Of a stretch of 64,000 bases of DNA, positions 63,115-64,000 are shown in pieces. The position numbers were made by a program, and so were the translations under genes. The stretch is taken from assembly GCF_026230105.1 (NCBI RefSeq), contig NC_079480.1, forward strand, positions 21,680,488-21,744,487, read 5' to 3'. The notes under the pieces are model-generated. The model worked only from the letters and a program-made list of their open reading frames with translations. It was not told where the DNA came from and ran no database searches. The first letter of the stretch is position 1. Each line of letters starts with the position of its first letter. The DNA is from Diorhabda sublineata (taxonomy: Eukaryota; Arthropoda; Insecta; Coleoptera; Chrysomelidae).

Positions 63115-64000
63115 ACATCCATTGAAGCTCATTGAGGTCAACTGTCACTTTGTGTTAATTGAAAATTTTTAAAGTCTATCTTCCTAATTTGAAGTCAAAT
63201 TTCAACATTTCTCATATATTTGAGTGAGTTTGCATCTATCTTTATCAGATATCATCGAATAACATCCATTGAAGTTCATTGAGCTCAACTGTCACTTTGT
63301 GATAATTGAAAATTTTCAAAGTCTATCTTCCTAATTTGAAGTCGAATTTCAACATTTCTCATATATTTGAGTGAGTTTGCATCTAACTTTATCAGATATC
63401 AACGAATAACATCCATTGATGCTCATTGAGGTCAACTGTCACTTTGTGTTAATTGAAAATTTTTAAAGTCTATCTTCCTAATTTGAAGTCAAATTTCAAC
63501 ATTTCTCATATATTTGAGTGAGTTTGCATCTAACTTTGTCAGATATCGTCGATTAACATTCTTTGAAGCCCATTGAGGTCAACTGTCACTTTGTGTTAAT
63601 TGAAAATTTTCAAAGTCTATCTTCCTCATTCGAAGTCGAATTTCAACATTTCTCATATATTTGAGTGAGTTTGCATCTTACTTTTTCAGATATCATCGAA
63701 TAACATCCATTGAAGCTCATTGAGGTCAACTGTCACTTTGTGTTAATTGAAAATTTTTAAAGTCTATCTTCCTAATTTGAAGTCAAATTTCAACATTTCT
63801 CATATATTTGAGTGAGTTTGCATCTATCTCTATCAGATATCATCGAATAACATCCATTGAAGTTCATTGAGCTCAACTGTCACTTTGTGATAATTGAAAA
63901 TTTTCAAAGTCTATCTTCCTAATTTGAAGTCGAATTTCAACATTTCTCATATATTTGAGTGAGTTTGCATCTAACTTTATCAGATATCAACGAATAACAT
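63115..64000. repeat. Four-monomer repeat (588 bp) running off the window end
   Basis: 63115-63412 matches 63703-64000 at 588 bp: an A-like unit with TTTTTAAAG and TCAAATTT, then ATCTATCTTTATC (ATCTATCTCTATC in the second), then GTTCATTGAGCTC, then ATCAACGAATAAC. The second copy is still matching at the last base, so the block continues beyond 64000. Confidence 0.74.

Larger units (their letters stand above)
1..64000 (+). repeat. 147-bp tandem satellite array, head to tail, filling the window
   Basis: The landmark GCATCTAAC recurs every 147 bp (140, 287, 434, 581, 728 and on to 63967). Phase-walking gives 435 complete monomers between 140 and 63967, with partial ones at both ends, all in one orientation. 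A typical monomer has 44 G/C out of 147. Conserved segments include CAGATATC, the dyad TTGAAAATTTTCAA, AGTCTATCTTCC and CATATATTTGAGTGAG. No foreign sequence interrupts the array. 147 bp is the length of nucleosome-core DNA, and monomers of 140-180 bp are typical of centromeric satellites in plants and animals. I saw no match to the mammalian CENP-B box. The array role (centromere or pericentromere) and the host lineage are inference. Base 1 and base 64000 both lie inside monomers, so the true array is longer. Confidence 0.98.

Noticed and set aside
1..64000. CRISPR array
   Set aside because: Regular spacing is present, but the whole 147 bp repeats; there are no unique spacers between short repeats and no cas genes.
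1..64000. Tandem RNA gene clusters (5S rRNA, tRNA or snRNA repeats)
   Set aside because: No internal promoter boxes, T-run terminators in the right context or structured gene core were seen. The monomer is uniformly AT-rich without a conserved gene-like segment.
1..64000. CENP-B box in the monomer
   Set aside because: No segment resembles the G+C-rich CENP-B core on either strand. GTCGAATTTC and similar pieces share too few positions.
1..64000. Telomeric or subtelomeric repeat tracts
   Set aside because: No runs of TTAGGG, TTTAGGG, TTAGG or related short units occur; all periodicity is 147 bp or a multiple of it.
1..64000. Naming the host species or a known satellite family
   Set aside because: Monomers of about 147 bp occur in unrelated plants and animals, and I could not match this consensus to a named family from memory. 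A database search of the monomer would decide it.

Overview
The window is one uninterrupted block of satellite DNA. A monomer of 147 bp, about 30% G+C, is repeated head to tail from base 1 to base 64000, always in the same orientation. Using the GCATCTAAC landmark as the start of each unit, I followed the phase from 140 to 63967 and counted 435 monomers. The net length deviation is only -118 bp, and all of it is accounted for by individually located indels: two 21-bp deletions, one 60-bp deletion, one 1-bp insertion and a series of 1-bp deletions. I found no protein-coding gene, RNA gene, transposon, CRISPR array or unique sequence. A long AT-rich array with nested tandem duplications points to a eukaryotic nuclear genome, most likely centromeric or pericentromeric heterochromatin. 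The species cannot be named from the sequence, and centromere function is inference. Neither array edge lies in the window.

Monomers fall into recurrent variant types. 'A' has ATCAACGAATAAC, a five-T run in TTTTTAAAG, and TCAAATTT. 'G' has CGTCGATTAAC, AAGCCCATTG and ATTCGAAGTCGAAT. 'B' has GTTCATTGAGCTC and GTGATAATTG. Further derivatives and chimeras exist. In places the types are ordered as A-G-B trimers (441 bp) or A-G dimers (294 bp).

Layout: 0-4.4 kb holds trimers and short shuffled duplications of 3 to 7 monomers. 4.42-14.78 kb is a near-identical tandem duplication of a 35-monomer block (5143 bp), followed by a partial third copy to 15.48 kb. 15.5-18.2 kb is a mosaic. 18.17-21.88 kb is a 13-monomer tandem duplication, 21.8-25.2 kb an 11-monomer one, and 24.44-33.02 kb a 29-monomer one with internal monomer gains and losses. 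33.0-37.8 kb is a mosaic with 10- and 12-monomer offsets. 37.83-42.55 kb is a 16-monomer tandem duplication. 42.6-44.3 kb has dimers and a dispersed copy. 44.35-46.04 kb is the most diverged stretch and contains the 60-bp deletion. 46.39-56.0 kb is a second 35-monomer tandem duplication (5142 bp), independent of the first. 56-64 kb is a mosaic of dimers, trimers and dispersed copies of the preceding block.

No gene system is present. What is informative is the array's evolution: unequal exchange kept strictly in monomer register, small indels that serve as lineage tags, chimeric monomers at crossover points, and a possible hairpin whose two arms vary together. The near-identical duplications could also reflect assembly, which only long reads spanning them can settle.
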